Positions 32,396 through 41,872 are shown, counted from the first letter of the stretch. The stretch is 64,000 bases of DNA from Sulfuritalea sp. (GCA_023229685.1 JALNYT010000001.1:1-64000), one strand, 5' to 3'. The notes: generated by a model not told the origin, from the letters alone. A program made the numbers and translations.

Positions 32396-33496
32396 ATGAA
32401 CGCCCAAGTAAACGCACCTACACCCGCCGCTCCGCTGCGCAAAGCCATCGAATGCGGCGTGCCGGACAACAAGCCGCACCTGCACCCGACGATGCTGAAG
32501 AACTACGGCAACTGGAAGTATCACGACCGGCCCCGTCCGGGCGTGCTGCACCATGTGTCGCACACCGGCGATGAAATCTGGACCGTGCGCGCCGGCACCC
32601 AGCGCCAGATGGACGTCTACACCATTCGCAAGCTGTGCGACATCGCCGACAGGTTTGCCGAAGGCTTTGTCCGCTTCACCATCCGCTCCAACATCGAGTT
32701 CATGGTCGCCGACCCGAAGAAGGTCGATCCGATGATCGCCGAACTGGAAAAATCCGGCTTCCCCGTCGGCGGCACCGGCAATTCGGTATCGATGGTGTCC
32801 CATACCCAGGGTTGGCTGCACTGCGACATCCCCGGCACCGATGCCTCGGGCGTCGTCAAGTCGATGATGGACGAACTCTACAACGAGTTCAAGAACGAAG
32901 AAATGCCCAATCGCGTGCATATGTCCACCTCCTGCTGCGAGATCAACTGCGGCGGCCAGGCCGACATTGCGGTCATCATCCAGCACACCAAGCCGCCCAA
33001 GATCAATCACGACATGGTCGCCAACGTCTGCGAGCGCCCCACCGTGGTCGCCCGCTGCCCGGTGGCCGCCATTCGGCCGGCGCTGGTCAACGGCAAGCCG
33101 TCGCTCGAAGTCGATGAGAAGAAATGCATCTGCTGCGGCGCCTGCTATCCCCCCTGCCCGCCGATGCAGATCAACGACCCGGAGTATTCCAAGCTGGCGA
33201 TCTGGGTTGGTGGCAAGAACTCCAACGCGCGCGGCAAGCCCACCTTCATGAAGCTGGTCGCGTCGGGCCTGCCCAACAACTCGCCGCGCTGGCCCGAAGT
33301 CAACGCCGTAGTGGGCAACATCCTGCGCACCTACAAGGCCGACGCCCGCCCCTGGGAGCGCCTTGCCGACTGGGTCGAGCGCATCGGCTGGCCACGCTTC
33401 TTCGAAAAGACCGGTCTGCCCTTCACCAAGTACCTGATTGACGACTGGCGCGGTTCGCGCGCCAACCTCAACGCCTCGACCCACATCCGCTTCTGA
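32396..33496 (+). CDS. dsrB: Reverse-type dissimilatory sulfite reductase subunit beta
   Basis: A 366-residue partner of DsrA that holds the catalytically active siroheme site. Siroheme/Fe-S cysteines lie in MSTSCCEINCGGQADIA and in ERPTVVARCPVAAIRP; the ferredoxin motif is CICCGACYPPCPPMQ. ATG at 32396 is preferred to the TTG two codons earlier because GAGGAGA is then 7-8 bases upstream. The gap to dsrA is only 11 bases, consistent with co-translation. Confidence 0.97.
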   Translation: MNAQVNAPTPAAPLRKAIECGVPDNKPHLHPTMLKNYGNWKYHDRPRPGVLHHVSHTGDEIWTVRAGTQRQMDVYTIRKLCDIADRFAEGFVRFTIRSNIEFMVADPKKVDPMIAELEKSGFPVGGTGNSVSMVSHTQGWLHCDIPGTDASGVVKSMMDELYNEFKNEEMPNRVHMSTSCCEINCGGQADIAVIIQHTKPPKINHDMVANVCERPTVVARCPVAAIRPALVNGKPSLEVDEKKCICCGACYPPCPPMQINDPEYSKLAIWVGGKNSNARGKPTFMKLVASGLPNNSPRWPEVNAVVGNILRTYKADARPWERLADWVERIGWPRFFEKTGLPFTKYLIDDWRGSRANLNASTHIRF

Positions 33497-33519
33497 GCGC
33501 ATTCCAGGAAAATCAGTTC

Positions 33520-33879
33520 ATGCTATTTGCAGTCACCATCAACGAAGGGCCCTACCAGCACCAGGCCAGCGATTCCGCCTACCTGTTCTGCAAGGCCGCG
33601 CTGGAGAAGGGCCACGAGATTCGTCGTGTGTTCTTCTACAACGACGGCGTGAACAACGCGTCGTCCCTGACCGAGCCGCCGCTGGATGACCGCAACATCG
33701 TCACCCGCTGGTCCAAGCTCGCCGCCGAGCACAAGCTCGATCTCGTGGTCTGCGTTGCCGCCGCCCTGCGCCGCGGCATCCGTGACGAGAATCTGGCCCC
33801 CGGCTTTCGCATTTCGGGACTCGGCCAGTTGGTTGAAGCCGGCATCGAGGCCGACCGCCTCGTAACGTTTGGAGACTGA
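33520..33879 (+). CDS. dsrE: Sulfur-transfer protein DsrE
   Basis: A 119-residue subunit of the DsrE2F2H2 sulfurtransferase. The active Cys is Cys78 (KLDLVVCVAAALRRG), the same position reported for Allochromatium vinosum DsrE. It receives persulfide from TusA-type carriers and passes it to DsrC. It is followed one base later by dsrF. Confidence 0.95.
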   Translation: MLFAVTINEGPYQHQASDSAYLFCKAALEKGHEIRRVFFYNDGVNNASSLTEPPLDDRNIVTRWSKLAAEHKLDLVVCVAAALRRGIRDENLAPGFRISGLGQLVEAGIEADRLVTFGD

Positions 33880-33880
33880 C

Positions 33881-34252
33881 ATGAGCGAAGGCACCATCAA
33901 GAAGTTCATGTTCGTCAATCGCAAGGCTCCCTACGGCACCGTCTATGCGCTCGAATCGCTGGAAGTGGTGCTGATCACCGCGGCCTTCGACCAGGACGTC
34001 AGCCTCGTCTTTATGGATGACGGCGTGTTCCAGTTGAAGAAGGGGCAGCAAACCAAGGGCATCGAGAACAAGAACTTCTCGCCCACCTACCGCGCGCTGG
34101 ATGGCTACGACATCGAGAAGCTCTACGTGGAAGAGGAAGCGCTGGCCGCCCGCGGCCTGACCGAAGACGACCTGCTGGTGGACGTCGCGGTCATGTCGCG
34201 CGCAGATCTGGGCAAACTCATGGAAGAGATGGACGTTGTCCTCAGCTTCTAA
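33881..34252 (+). CDS. dsrF: Sulfur-transfer complex subunit DsrF
   Basis: A 123-residue DsrE-fold protein (KFMFVNRKAPYGTVYALESLE opening). It forms the hexameric DsrEFH complex and has no catalytic Cys at the DsrE position, as usual. The ATG at 33881 directly abuts dsrE behind GGAGACTGAC; a TTG four codons earlier lies inside dsrE and is rejected. Confidence 0.94.
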   Translation: MSEGTIKKFMFVNRKAPYGTVYALESLEVVLITAAFDQDVSLVFMDDGVFQLKKGQQTKGIENKNFSPTYRALDGYDIEKLYVEEEALAARGLTEDDLLVDVAVMSRADLGKLMEEMDVVLSF

Positions 34253-34266
34253 AGGAATGAATGCAC

Positions 34267-34563
34267 ATGCTGAATATCGTCAATAAATCACCTGCCGAAC
34301 GCAATGCGCTGGAGTCCTGTCTGCGCGTCGCGCAAGGCGGCGCGATCCTGCTGATCGAGGATGCCGTCTATGCGGCCACCCGCGGCAATGCGGCTGAAGC
34401 CACTCTGCGCGATGCACTGTCGCGCTTCAAGGTATATGCACTCGCGCCGGACCTCGAAGCGCGTGGCATGCACGACCGCGTCATGGAAGGCATCGCCACC
34501 GTCGATTACGGCGGCTTCGTCGACCTCGTCGCAGAACACAAGACCTGCCAATCTTGGCTGTAA
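34267..34563 (+). CDS. dsrH: Sulfur-transfer complex subunit DsrH
   Basis: A 98-residue TusB/DsrH-family subunit. The conserved Cys is in NALESCLRVAQ near the N-terminus, followed by ILLIEDAVYAATRG, which is typical of the family. I choose ATG at 34267 because AAAGGA is then 9 bases away; the ATG at 34261 is only 3 bases from the site, though it would number the Cys as 20, as in Allochromatium. Confidence 0.93.
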   Translation: MLNIVNKSPAERNALESCLRVAQGGAILLIEDAVYAATRGNAAEATLRDALSRFKVYALAPDLEARGMHDRVMEGIATVDYGGFVDLVAEHKTCQSWL

Positions 34564-34616
34564 GGCATTCGTCATAAACAAGACAGCACACCCCATAGTT
34601 TACCAAGGAGACACTC

Positions 34617-34952
34617 ATGTCCAGCATTGAAGTCAACGGCAAGTCCTACGAAACCGACGAAGAAGGCTATCTCGTCAACCTGACCGAATGGAACGAGGAC
34701 GTCGGCAAGTACCTGGCCCAAACGGAAAGCGTCGAAATGACCGATCAGCACTGGGAGGTCATCAACTTTCTGCGCGACTACTACAACGAGTTCCAGATCG
34801 CCCCGGCCGTGCGCGTCCTGACCAAGGCCATCGGCAAGAAACTCGGCGCCGAGAAGGGCACCAGCCAGTATCTGTATGAGCTGTTCCCCTACGGTCCCGC
34901 CAAGCAGGCCTGCAAGATCGCAGGACTGCCGAAGCCGACCGGCTGCGTCTAA
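34617..34952 (+). CDS. dsrC: DsrC, sulfur-carrying substrate protein of DsrAB
   Basis: A 111-residue carrier with the C-terminal arm KQACKIAGLPKPTGCV. CysB is Cys99 and CysA is Cys110, the pair that forms the trisulfide processed by DsrAB and the disulfide acted on by DsrK. Also visible is DQHWEVINFLRDYYNEF. It sits between dsrH and dsrM as in Allochromatium. The ATG follows AAGGAGA. Contrast with the incomplete paralogue in the satellite operon. Confidence 0.97.
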   Translation: MSSIEVNGKSYETDEEGYLVNLTEWNEDVGKYLAQTESVEMTDQHWEVINFLRDYYNEFQIAPAVRVLTKAIGKKLGAEKGTSQYLYELFPYGPAKQACKIAGLPKPTGCV

Positions 34953-35046
34953 TTTCGCCGGTTCGAGACCAGGCCAGATGGCTTTCTTGCCCTCGATCCG
35001 ATTTCTTTCCGGAATGCCCGTTCCCGAACCGCAATAGCGAGCGCCC

Positions 35047-35772
35047 ATGACCCTCTTCTTCGCGATCCTGTTCTACGCCGCCACGCTGATTCTGGTGGGC
35101 GGCGTCGCGTATCGGGTCTACGACTACGCGCGCACCCCGGCGCCGCTGAAGATTCCCACGGCGCCGGCGCCGACCACCACCAGCGGAGTGGCCTTGCGCA
35201 TGTTCCGCGAAGTAGTTTTTTTTGAAAGCCTGTTCAAAGCCAACCTGTGGATCTGGGCGCTGGGCTGGCTGTTCCATGTCGGGCTCGCCCTGGTGCTGCT
35301 GCGCCATCTGCGCTACTTCACCGAGCCGGTCAATTTCATCATCGCCTTCATCCAGCCGTTTGGCATGTATGCCGGCTTCGCCATGGCCGCCGGCCTGGCC
35401 GGGCTCTGGGCGCGGCGTTTTCTGGTCGAGCGCATCCGCTACATCTCGACCCCCTCCGATCACCTGATGCTGGCCCTGCTGCTCGGCATCGCCGTCACCG
35501 GCCTGCTGATGAAGTTCGTCATGCATACCGACATCGTGGCGGTGAAAGCCTTTTTCCTCGGTCTGATGGTGTTCGAGATCAACCCGCTGCCGGAGCACCC
35601 CGGCCTCTATCTGCATCTGCTGATGGTGGCGTTGCTGATGATCATCTTCCCGGTGAGCAAGCTGCTCCATGCTCCCGGCCTATTCTTCTCGCCGACCCGC
35701 AACCAGGTCGACAATGCGCGTGAGGTGCGCCACCTGGCGCCCTGGGCAGCGCAACTGGAGAGGAAAGCATGA
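35047..35772 (+). CDS. dsrM: Membrane cytochrome b subunit DsrM
   Basis: A 241-residue NarI-like membrane protein with about five helices. It would carry b hemes and link DsrK to the quinone pool in the DsrMKJOP complex. Candidate ligands are His in WLFHVGLALVLLRHLRY and in late helices (YLHLLMVAL, SKLLHAPG). It lies 95 bases after dsrC and 36 bases before dsrK. The shorter length than some DsrM (about 245-330) is normal for sulfur oxidisers. Confidence 0.92.
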   Translation: MTLFFAILFYAATLILVGGVAYRVYDYARTPAPLKIPTAPAPTTTSGVALRMFREVVFFESLFKANLWIWALGWLFHVGLALVLLRHLRYFTEPVNFIIAFIQPFGMYAGFAMAAGLAGLWARRFLVERIRYISTPSDHLMLALLLGIAVTGLLMKFVMHTDIVAVKAFFLGLMVFEINPLPEHPGLYLHLLMVALLMIIFPVSKLLHAPGLFFSPTRNQVDNAREVRHLAPWAAQLERKA

Positions 35773-35808
35773 AGACCATTAGCAGGTTTTGCCTAAAGGT
35801 TCCAAGCC

Positions 35809-37398
35809 ATGGCTGATACCCCAGTCGCCGTGCCACCAGCGCCGACTTCTGCGCCGGCCAAACCGACGGTCAAGGTCAAGATCGAGGCCCCGGCCTTCCG
35901 CGAATACCCGACCATACCCGCTTTGCGCGCGGATGCGATGATCGATCCCGACCCCTATGTCTCCAGCGCGGCGCACAACGAGGCACTGGGCTTCCCCGGC
36001 ACGCTGGTCGATGGCTGGGAGCAGAAGGCGGTCGCCAAGATGGGCGAACTGCTCGGCAAGTACCGCTCGCTCAAGGTGTACATGGATGCCTGCGTGCATT
36101 GCGGCGCCTGCACCGACAAGTGCCACTATTTCATCGGGACCGGCAATCCGAAAAACATGCCGGTGGCGCGCCAGGATCTGATGCGCTCCGTGTATCGTCG
36201 CTATTACACCCTGCCCGGCAAGCTGTTCCCCAAGCTGGTCGGCGCCCGCGACATGACCAAGGCCGTGCTCGACGACTGGTTCCGCTACTACAACCAGTGC
36301 TCCGAATGCCGCCGCTGCTCGGTGTTCTGTCCCTACGGCATCGACACTGCCGAAGTCACCATGGCGGCCAAGGAGATCATGGACAGCGTCGGTGTCGGTC
36401 ACAAGTACGTGAACGAAATCATCGCCAAGGTGCACAAGATCGGCAACAACCTCGGCCTGCCAGGCCCGGCGCTGGAAAACACGCTGGAAGGGCTGGAAGA
36501 GGACGTGCTGGAAGACACCGGCGTCGCAGTCAAGTATCCGCTCGATGTCAAGGGCGCCGAAGTGCTGCTGGTCACACCGTCGGCCGACTTCTTCGCCGAA
36601 CCCCACGTCGACAGCCTGATCGGCTACGGCAAGGTCTTTCACGCTGCCGGCATTTCCTGGACGCTGTCGAGCAAGGCCTCGGAAGCCGGCAACTTCGGCA
36701 TGTTCATCGGCAACTACGAGCAGATGCAGAAGATCGCCATGCGCGTGCGCGAAGCGGCGCTGGAACTCGGCGTCAAGCGCATCGTGGTCGGCGAGTGCGG
36801 CCACGCCTGGCGCGTCGCCTATTCGTTCTGGAACACCCTGACCGGCGTTGGTGCCGGCGCCAACGATCCGTTCGCCATCGAACTGCAAAAGCAGCTCGAC
36901 CCGAACTACAAGCAGCCGTCGCACATCTGCGAAGTCACCTGGGACCTGATCCAGGCCGGCCGCCTCAAGTTCAACAAGGAAGCCAACGATCACCGCATCG
37001 TCACCTTCCACGATTCCTGCAACGTGGCCCGCGGCTCGCGCATGGGCGATTACGCCGGCGGCCAGTTCGAAATCCCGCGCAACGTGATCAAGGCCGTTGC
37101 CAACCACTACGTCGAGATGTCGCCCGACACGATCCGCGAGAAGACCTTCTGCTGCGGCGGGGGCGGCGGCCTGCTGACCGACGAACTGCTCGACCTGCGC
37201 GTCAAGGGCGCCTTGCCGCGCATGGAATCGCTGAAGCATATCGTCGATCACGACGGTGTCAATTTCATGGCCACCATCTGCGCCATCTGCAAGGCCCAAT
37301 TCACCAAGGTACTGCCCTACTACGGCTTCAAGATGAGCATGGTCGGCGGCGTGCACCAGTTGGTTAGCACCGCGATCGTGCTGAGTAACGAACAATGA
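35809..37398 (+). CDS. dsrK: Fe-S subunit DsrK (HdrD-like)
   Basis: A 529-residue catalytic Fe-S protein of DsrMKJOP, thought to act on the DsrC disulfide or persulfide. Two 4Fe-4S motifs are seen at CVHCGACTDKCHY and CSECRRCSVFCPYG. C-terminal CCG-type Cys for the special cluster lie in HDSCNVARGSRM, TFCCGGGGGLL and ICAICKAQF, as in heterodisulfide reductase HdrD. No signal peptide, so it faces the cytoplasm. Confidence 0.95.
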   Translation: MADTPVAVPPAPTSAPAKPTVKVKIEAPAFREYPTIPALRADAMIDPDPYVSSAAHNEALGFPGTLVDGWEQKAVAKMGELLGKYRSLKVYMDACVHCGACTDKCHYFIGTGNPKNMPVARQDLMRSVYRRYYTLPGKLFPKLVGARDMTKAVLDDWFRYYNQCSECRRCSVFCPYGIDTAEVTMAAKEIMDSVGVGHKYVNEIIAKVHKIGNNLGLPGPALENTLEGLEEDVLEDTGVAVKYPLDVKGAEVLLVTPSADFFAEPHVDSLIGYGKVFHAAGISWTLSSKASEAGNFGMFIGNYEQMQKIAMRVREAALELGVKRIVVGECGHAWRVAYSFWNTLTGVGAGANDPFAIELQKQLDPNYKQPSHICEVTWDLIQAGRLKFNKEANDHRIVTFHDSCNVARGSRMGDYAGGQFEIPRNVIKAVANHYVEMSPDTIREKTFCCGGGGGLLTDELLDLRVKGALPRMESLKHIVDHDGVNFMATICAICKAQFTKVLPYYGFKMSMVGGVHQLVSTAIVLSNEQ

Positions 37399-37419
37399 CA
37401 ATCGGGAAAACCGAGATGC

Positions 37420-37493
37420 AGCCACAGAGGACACAGAGAACACAGAGGAATGCAAAAAGCGTTGTATCGCTTTTCTCTGTGTCCTCTGTGGCT
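37420..37493. repeat. Dispersed ACAGAG-type inverted repeat, copy 2, inside dsr operon
   Basis: Twenty-base perfect arms agccacagaggacacagaga (37420-37439) and tctctgtgtcctctgtggct (37474-37493) fill most of the 128-base dsrK-dsrL gap. The arm sequence is shared with copy 1 at 9114-9239. It would form a long RNA hairpin within the dsr transcript. Confidence 0.85.
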
Positions 37494-37526
37494 AAGTGAT
37501 TTTAAAAAGATTTGACGGAGACGACG

Positions 37527-39509
37527 ATGTCCGCGACCACTGAAACCCAGCCCGAAAAACTCAACTTCCGCCGCTACAAGGATGGGGACACCAAGGTCAA
37601 ACGCTGGCAGCAGCAGATTTTTCAGGCCAGCTATACCTACAAGTGCCCGACCTACGTGCAGTCGACTCCACCGTGTCAGGGGTCCTGCCCGTCCGGCGAG
37701 GACATCCGCGGCTATCTGAACATCGTGCGCGGCATCGAAAAGCCGCCGCTCGGCGCCGACGGCAAGCCCAGCATGACCTGGCAGGAATACGCCTGGCGCC
37801 GCCTGACCGAAGCCAATCCATTGCCTTCGGTGATGGGCCGCGTCTGCCCCGCGCCCTGCGAAACCGGCTGCAACCGCAATGAAGTCGAAGACCACGTCGG
37901 CATCAACTCGGTCGAGCATTATCTGGGCGACTGGGCGATCCAGAACAACATGAAGTTCAAGGCGCCCGAGCACCAGACCGGCAAGAAGGTCGCCGTCATC
38001 GGCGGCGGCCCGGCGGGCCTCTCGGTAGCCTACCAGCTGGCGCTCAAGGGCCACAGCATCACCATTTTCGAGGAACACGAATTCCTCGGCGGCATGATGC
38101 GTTACGGCATCCCCGGCTACCGCACTCCGCGCGAGACACTCGATGCCGAGATCCAGCGCATCCTCGATCTCGGTGTCGAAGTGCACCTCAAGACCCGCAT
38201 CGGCACCGATGTCACCCTCGAGCAATTGCGTGCCAGTTATGACGCCATCTTCCTCGGCCTCGGCGCCCAGGCCGGTCGCGCCCTGCCCATCGAGGGCGAT
38301 GCCGCGGCCAATGCCGCACCCAATATCGTCACCGCCACGGCCTTCCTCAAGGCCTTCAACGACGGTCGCCTGAAGCATGTCGGCAAGCGCGTGGTGGTGG
38401 TCGGCGGCGGCGACACCTCGATCGACGTGGCCACCGTGGCGCGTCGCCTGGGCCACATCGAGCACACCCACGCTTCCGATTTCGAAGCCGCCATCGCCGG
38501 TCATCTGGCGCAGGACGTGGCCGATATCTCGTTGCGCCAGGGTGCGGACGTCACGCTGACTTCCGTATTCCCGGTGGACAAGATGATGGCCAGCAAGCCG
38601 GAGATCGATCACGCCCAGGCCGAAGGCATCGCCATCATGGGCGGCTGGATGCCCATCGGCGTGGTCAAGGGCGCCGACGGCCGTGCCACGGCGCTGCGCG
38701 TGATGCAGTGCGAAGCGAAAATGGTGGGACCCCGCCTCGAGATCAAGAAGATCGAAGGCACCGAAAAGGACCTGCCGGCCGACCTGATCGTCTCCGCCAT
38801 CGGCCAGGCCGTCGATTTCACCGGCATCGAGGAATTCAACTCGGGCAAGGGCACCGTCGCGGCCGACAAGAATTACCAGGTCACCGGGCAGCCTGGCGTC
38901 TTCGCCGGCGGCGATGTCATCCGCCCGCACCTGCTGACCACCGCCATCGGCCACGGCGCCATTGCGGCCGACGGCATCGACCAGTTCCTGGCCGGCATCG
39001 AACCCGGTCGCCGACCCAAGATCGATGTGCATACCTTCGACCTGATGCGCAAGTACGTCGAGAAGGGTGTGCAACTGGGCGAGATAAAGGCCCCCCTGGT
39101 CGGCACCGACAAGAGCAAGGACGTGGTGCACAACTACGACGACCGCTCCGAACGCTACGTGATCCCGCACGACCAGCTGTTCCTCGGTCACTTTCAATTC
39201 ACGGCTCGCAACAAGCGCCACATCACACATCTGAACAAGGATTCGGCACTGGGCAACTTCCAGGAGCGCATCGACCCGCTGAGCGAAGCCGAGGTCATTG
39301 CCGAGGCCAAGCGCTGCATGAGTTGCGGGCAGTGTTTCGAATGCGACAACTGCGTCGTGTATTGCCCGCAGACGGCCGTGTACAAGGTCAAGAAAACCGA
39401 GACCATGACCGGCCGCTACGTCGCCACCGACTACGACAAGTGCATTGGCTGCCACATCTGTGCCGACGTCTGCCCGACCGGCTACATCCAGATGGGCCTG
39501 GGCGAGTAA
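37527..39509 (+). CDS. dsrL: DsrL, NAD(P)-linked iron-sulfur flavoprotein
   Basis: A 660-residue protein of the GltD-like family, essential for sulfur oxidation in Allochromatium, that accepts electrons from DsrAB and reduces NAD(P)+. An N-terminal Fe-S region (YVQSTPPCQGSCPSGEDIRGY, CPAPCETGCNRN) is followed by the FAD motif VIGGGPAGLSVAYQLA and the NAD motif VVVVGGGDTSIDVATVARR. Two C-terminal ferredoxin motifs are CMSCGQCFECDNCVVYCP and CIGCHICADVCPTG. ATG at 37527 has GGAG six bases upstream; a TTG five codons earlier is less likely. A repeat element separates it from dsrK. Confidence 0.95.
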   Translation: MSATTETQPEKLNFRRYKDGDTKVKRWQQQIFQASYTYKCPTYVQSTPPCQGSCPSGEDIRGYLNIVRGIEKPPLGADGKPSMTWQEYAWRRLTEANPLPSVMGRVCPAPCETGCNRNEVEDHVGINSVEHYLGDWAIQNNMKFKAPEHQTGKKVAVIGGGPAGLSVAYQLALKGHSITIFEEHEFLGGMMRYGIPGYRTPRETLDAEIQRILDLGVEVHLKTRIGTDVTLEQLRASYDAIFLGLGAQAGRALPIEGDAAANAAPNIVTATAFLKAFNDGRLKHVGKRVVVVGGGDTSIDVATVARRLGHIEHTHASDFEAAIAGHLAQDVADISLRQGADVTLTSVFPVDKMMASKPEIDHAQAEGIAIMGGWMPIGVVKGADGRATALRVMQCEAKMVGPRLEIKKIEGTEKDLPADLIVSAIGQAVDFTGIEEFNSGKGTVAADKNYQVTGQPGVFAGGDVIRPHLLTTAIGHGAIAADGIDQFLAGIEPGRRPKIDVHTFDLMRKYVEKGVQLGEIKAPLVGTDKSKDVVHNYDDRSERYVIPHDQLFLGHFQFTARNKRHITHLNKDSALGNFQERIDPLSEAEVIAEAKRCMSCGQCFECDNCVVYCPQTAVYKVKKTETMTGRYVATDYDKCIGCHICADVCPTGYIQMGLGE

Positions 39510-39513
39510 GAAC

Positions 39514-39903
39514 GTGCTGCGCCTGGTCTGCCTTCTCCTGCTGCTCGCCGTATCGCCAGCGCCGACTCTTGCGCACAACGGCGACGCGCATCCCCAGCGC
39601 ACGCCCGTGCCGAACATGGCGACCGAGAGTTCCGGCAAGTGCGTTGCCCCGCCCGAGGAGATGCGCCGCAACCACATGGAGATGCTCAAGCACCAGCGCG
39701 ACCGGACATTGCGCTCCGGCATCCGCGGTGAACCGGCCTCGCTCAACGCCTGCATCGAGTGCCATGCCGGCAAGAAGACCGGCTCCGTCCTCGGCAAAGG
39801 CGAGTTCTGCGAGAGCTGCCACGCCTACGCGGCGGTAAAACTAGACTGCTTCGAATGTCACCAGCCCAAGGCCGGCTTCAAGGCGGCGGGAGTGAAACCA
39901 TGA
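39514..39903 (+). CDS. dsrJ: Triheme cytochrome c DsrJ
   Basis: A 129-residue periplasmic cytochrome with an N-terminal signal sequence (LRLVCLLLLLAVSPAPTLA) and three heme c sites, CIECH, CESCH and CFECH. A conserved Cys43 (SGKCVAPPEEM) fits the unusual Cys-ligated heme described for DsrJ. The start is GTG at 39514, four bases after dsrL; the longer upstream frame overlaps dsrL and gives no signal peptide. It is part of the DsrMKJOP electron conduit. Confidence 0.93.
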   Translation: MLRLVCLLLLLAVSPAPTLAHNGDAHPQRTPVPNMATESSGKCVAPPEEMRRNHMEMLKHQRDRTLRSGIRGEPASLNACIECHAGKKTGSVLGKGEFCESCHAYAAVKLDCFECHQPKAGFKAAGVKP

Positions 39904-40670
39904 CAGCCCCGCAATCCCCCGACAGCAACCCGCGCCGCGCCTTCATCGCCGCTGCCGGTGCCGGTGTCGCCGGCCTCGGCTTTACGGCCATCGCCCCCGG
40001 CCTGCACCTGATGGCCGTCGGCGAAGCCAATGCCGCGACCGATGCGCGCAAGGCCGGCACCGCCGCCTCGTCCAAGGTACGCTGGGGCCTGTTGATCGAT
40101 GCCGGAAAATGCGTGCCGGGTTGCACCAAGTGCATCGACGCCTGCCACACGGAAAACGGCGTCACCGAGAAGCTGCCCGACCCGCGCCAGAACTCGCAAT
40201 GGATACGCAAGATCGAGCTCGTCGAGCGCCGCACCGGGCACGTCACGCAGCTGCCCATGATGTGCCAGCATTGCGCCAACCCGCCCTGCGTCGACGTCTG
40301 CCCCACCGGCGCATCCATGAAGCGCGCCGACGGCATCGTGCTGGTCGACCGCCACACCTGCATCGGCTGCCGCTACTGCATGATGGCCTGCCCCTACAAG
40401 GCCCGCTCATTCGTCCATACCCCGTTGCACGAACAGAATCCCGAGGTTCCGCGCGGCCAGGGTTGTGTCGAGGCGTGCACCCTCTGCGTGCATCGCGTGG
40501 ACAAGGGGCAGCAGCCGGCCTGCGTCGAATCCTGTCCCGAAGGCGCCATGATGTTCGGCGACCTCAACGACCCCGCCAGCCCTATCGCCAAGCGCATCGC
40601 CAGCGTACCGACCACCCAGGTGCGGGCTGATCTGCGCCTCGACCCCGGCGTGCGCTACCAGGGAATCTGA
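39900..40670 (+). CDS. dsrO: Periplasmic ferredoxin-like subunit DsrO
   Basis: A 256-residue protein with a twin-arginine leader (NPRRAFIAAAGAGVAGLGF) and an Ala-rich cleavage region (GEANA). It has cysteine clusters for several [4Fe-4S] centres: CVPGCTKCIDACH, CQHCANPPCVDVCPTG, CIGCRYCMMACPY and CTLCVHRVDKGQQPACVESCP. It overlaps dsrJ by four bases (ATGA). It probably passes electrons between DsrJ and the membrane subunit DsrP. Confidence 0.95.
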   Translation: MTAPQSPDSNPRRAFIAAAGAGVAGLGFTAIAPGLHLMAVGEANAATDARKAGTAASSKVRWGLLIDAGKCVPGCTKCIDACHTENGVTEKLPDPRQNSQWIRKIELVERRTGHVTQLPMMCQHCANPPCVDVCPTGASMKRADGIVLVDRHTCIGCRYCMMACPYKARSFVHTPLHEQNPEVPRGQGCVEACTLCVHRVDKGQQPACVESCPEGAMMFGDLNDPASPIAKRIASVPTTQVRADLRLDPGVRYQGI

Positions 40671-40672
40671 TC

Positions 40673-41872
40673 ATGTTCACACCCAACCCCCGTCACGAAG
40701 AAGGCCTCTTCTACCTGCTGGCCGCGATCGGTGGCCTGGTCTCGGCCGTCGGCGTCGCCGCCGCGCTCTACATGGAACATTTCGGCCATGTGGTCACCGG
40801 CATGAACAACCAGATCGTCTGGGGCCTGCCCCACGTCTTTGCGATTTTCCTGATCGTGGCCGCCTCGGGCGTGCTCAACGTCGCCTCGATGGGATCGGTA
40901 TTCGGCCGCGTGCTCTACAAGCCGCGCGCGCCGCTCTCGGGTCTGCTCGGATTGGCGATGATGAGCGGCGGCCTCGCCGTGATCATGCTCGACCTCGGCC
41001 GCGCCGACCGGGCGATGGTGGCAGCGACGCATGTCAACCTGACCTCGGTGTTCGGCTGGAACATGATTCTCTATCCGGTCTTTTACGCCTTCGTCGCCGT
41101 CTATCTGTGGACCATGATGGAACGGCGCATGAACCCCTATTCGAAGGTGGCCGGCCTCGCGACCTTCATCTGGCGCGTCGTGCTGACCAGCGGCACCGGC
41201 TCCATCTTCGCCTTCCTGGTGGCGCGCCAGGCCTACGGCTCCGCCCTGCTGGCGCCGATGTTCATCATCATGTCCTTTTCCTGGGGTCTTGCCGTCTTCA
41301 TCGTGGTCCAGGCCACCATGTATGCATGGAACGGAATGAGTCTGCCGCCGCTGATCCTCAAGCGCCTGAAGAACCTGCTGGCCACTTTCGTCGCCGCGGT
41401 GTTGTACCTGACCGCCGTCCTCCATCTGGTCAACGCCTATTTCGCCAAGAACATCGCCTTCGAATTCTTCATCCTGTTCGACAGCGAATTCGCCGGCGCC
41501 TTCTGGATCGGCCAGGTGCTGATCGGCAGCCTGCTGCCGCTGGCCCTGTTGTTCCATCCGGCCACCCGGACCAAGGCGCTGTGGGTCAATATCGCCGCCC
41601 TGCTGGTGATCATCGGCGCCTACTTCCAGCTCCACGTCTTCATCGTCGGCGGGCAGGCCTTCCCGCTCGATATCTTCCCGGGTTACGAAGTCAAGAGCAG
41701 CTTCTTCGACGGTGCGGTCGATCATTATTCGGCCAGCCTGCCGGAGATCCTGCTGGCCTTCGGCGGCCTCGGGATTGCCTTCACCATGACCACCATTGGC
41801 GTGCGCGTGCTGCATTTCCTGCCGCAGGACGACCTCGCCGACCTGGAAGCGGCCGGCAGCATCACGGATTGA
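40673..41872 (+). CDS. dsrP: Membrane subunit DsrP (NrfD/PsrC family)
   Basis: A 399-residue polytopic quinone-interacting protein with about ten helices. NrfD-like features include GMNNQIVWGLPHVFAIFLIV and the VHLNAYF-like segment HLVNAYFAKNIAFEF. It has no heme-binding pattern. It lies two bases after dsrO and completes DsrMKJOP, connecting periplasmic DsrJO to the quinone pool. Confidence 0.93.
   Translation: MFTPNPRHEEGLFYLLAAIGGLVSAVGVAAALYMEHFGHVVTGMNNQIVWGLPHVFAIFLIVAASGVLNVASMGSVFGRVLYKPRAPLSGLLGLAMMSGGLAVIMLDLGRADRAMVAATHVNLTSVFGWNMILYPVFYAFVAVYLWTMMERRMNPYSKVAGLATFIWRVVLTSGTGSIFAFLVARQAYGSALLAPMFIIMSFSWGLAVFIVVQATMYAWNGMSLPPLILKRLKNLLATFVAAVLYLTAVLHLVNAYFAKNIAFEFFILFDSEFAGAFWIGQVLIGSLLPLALLFHPATRTKALWVNIAALLVIIGAYFQLHVFIVGGQAFPLDIFPGYEVKSSFFDGAVDHYSASLPEILLAFGGLGIAFTMTTIGVRVLHFLPQDDLADLEAAGSITD

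Noticed and set aside
37320..39797. Long minus-strand open frame opposite dsrL
   Set aside because: Shadow of the well-supported dsrL; no motifs, no ribosome binding site.
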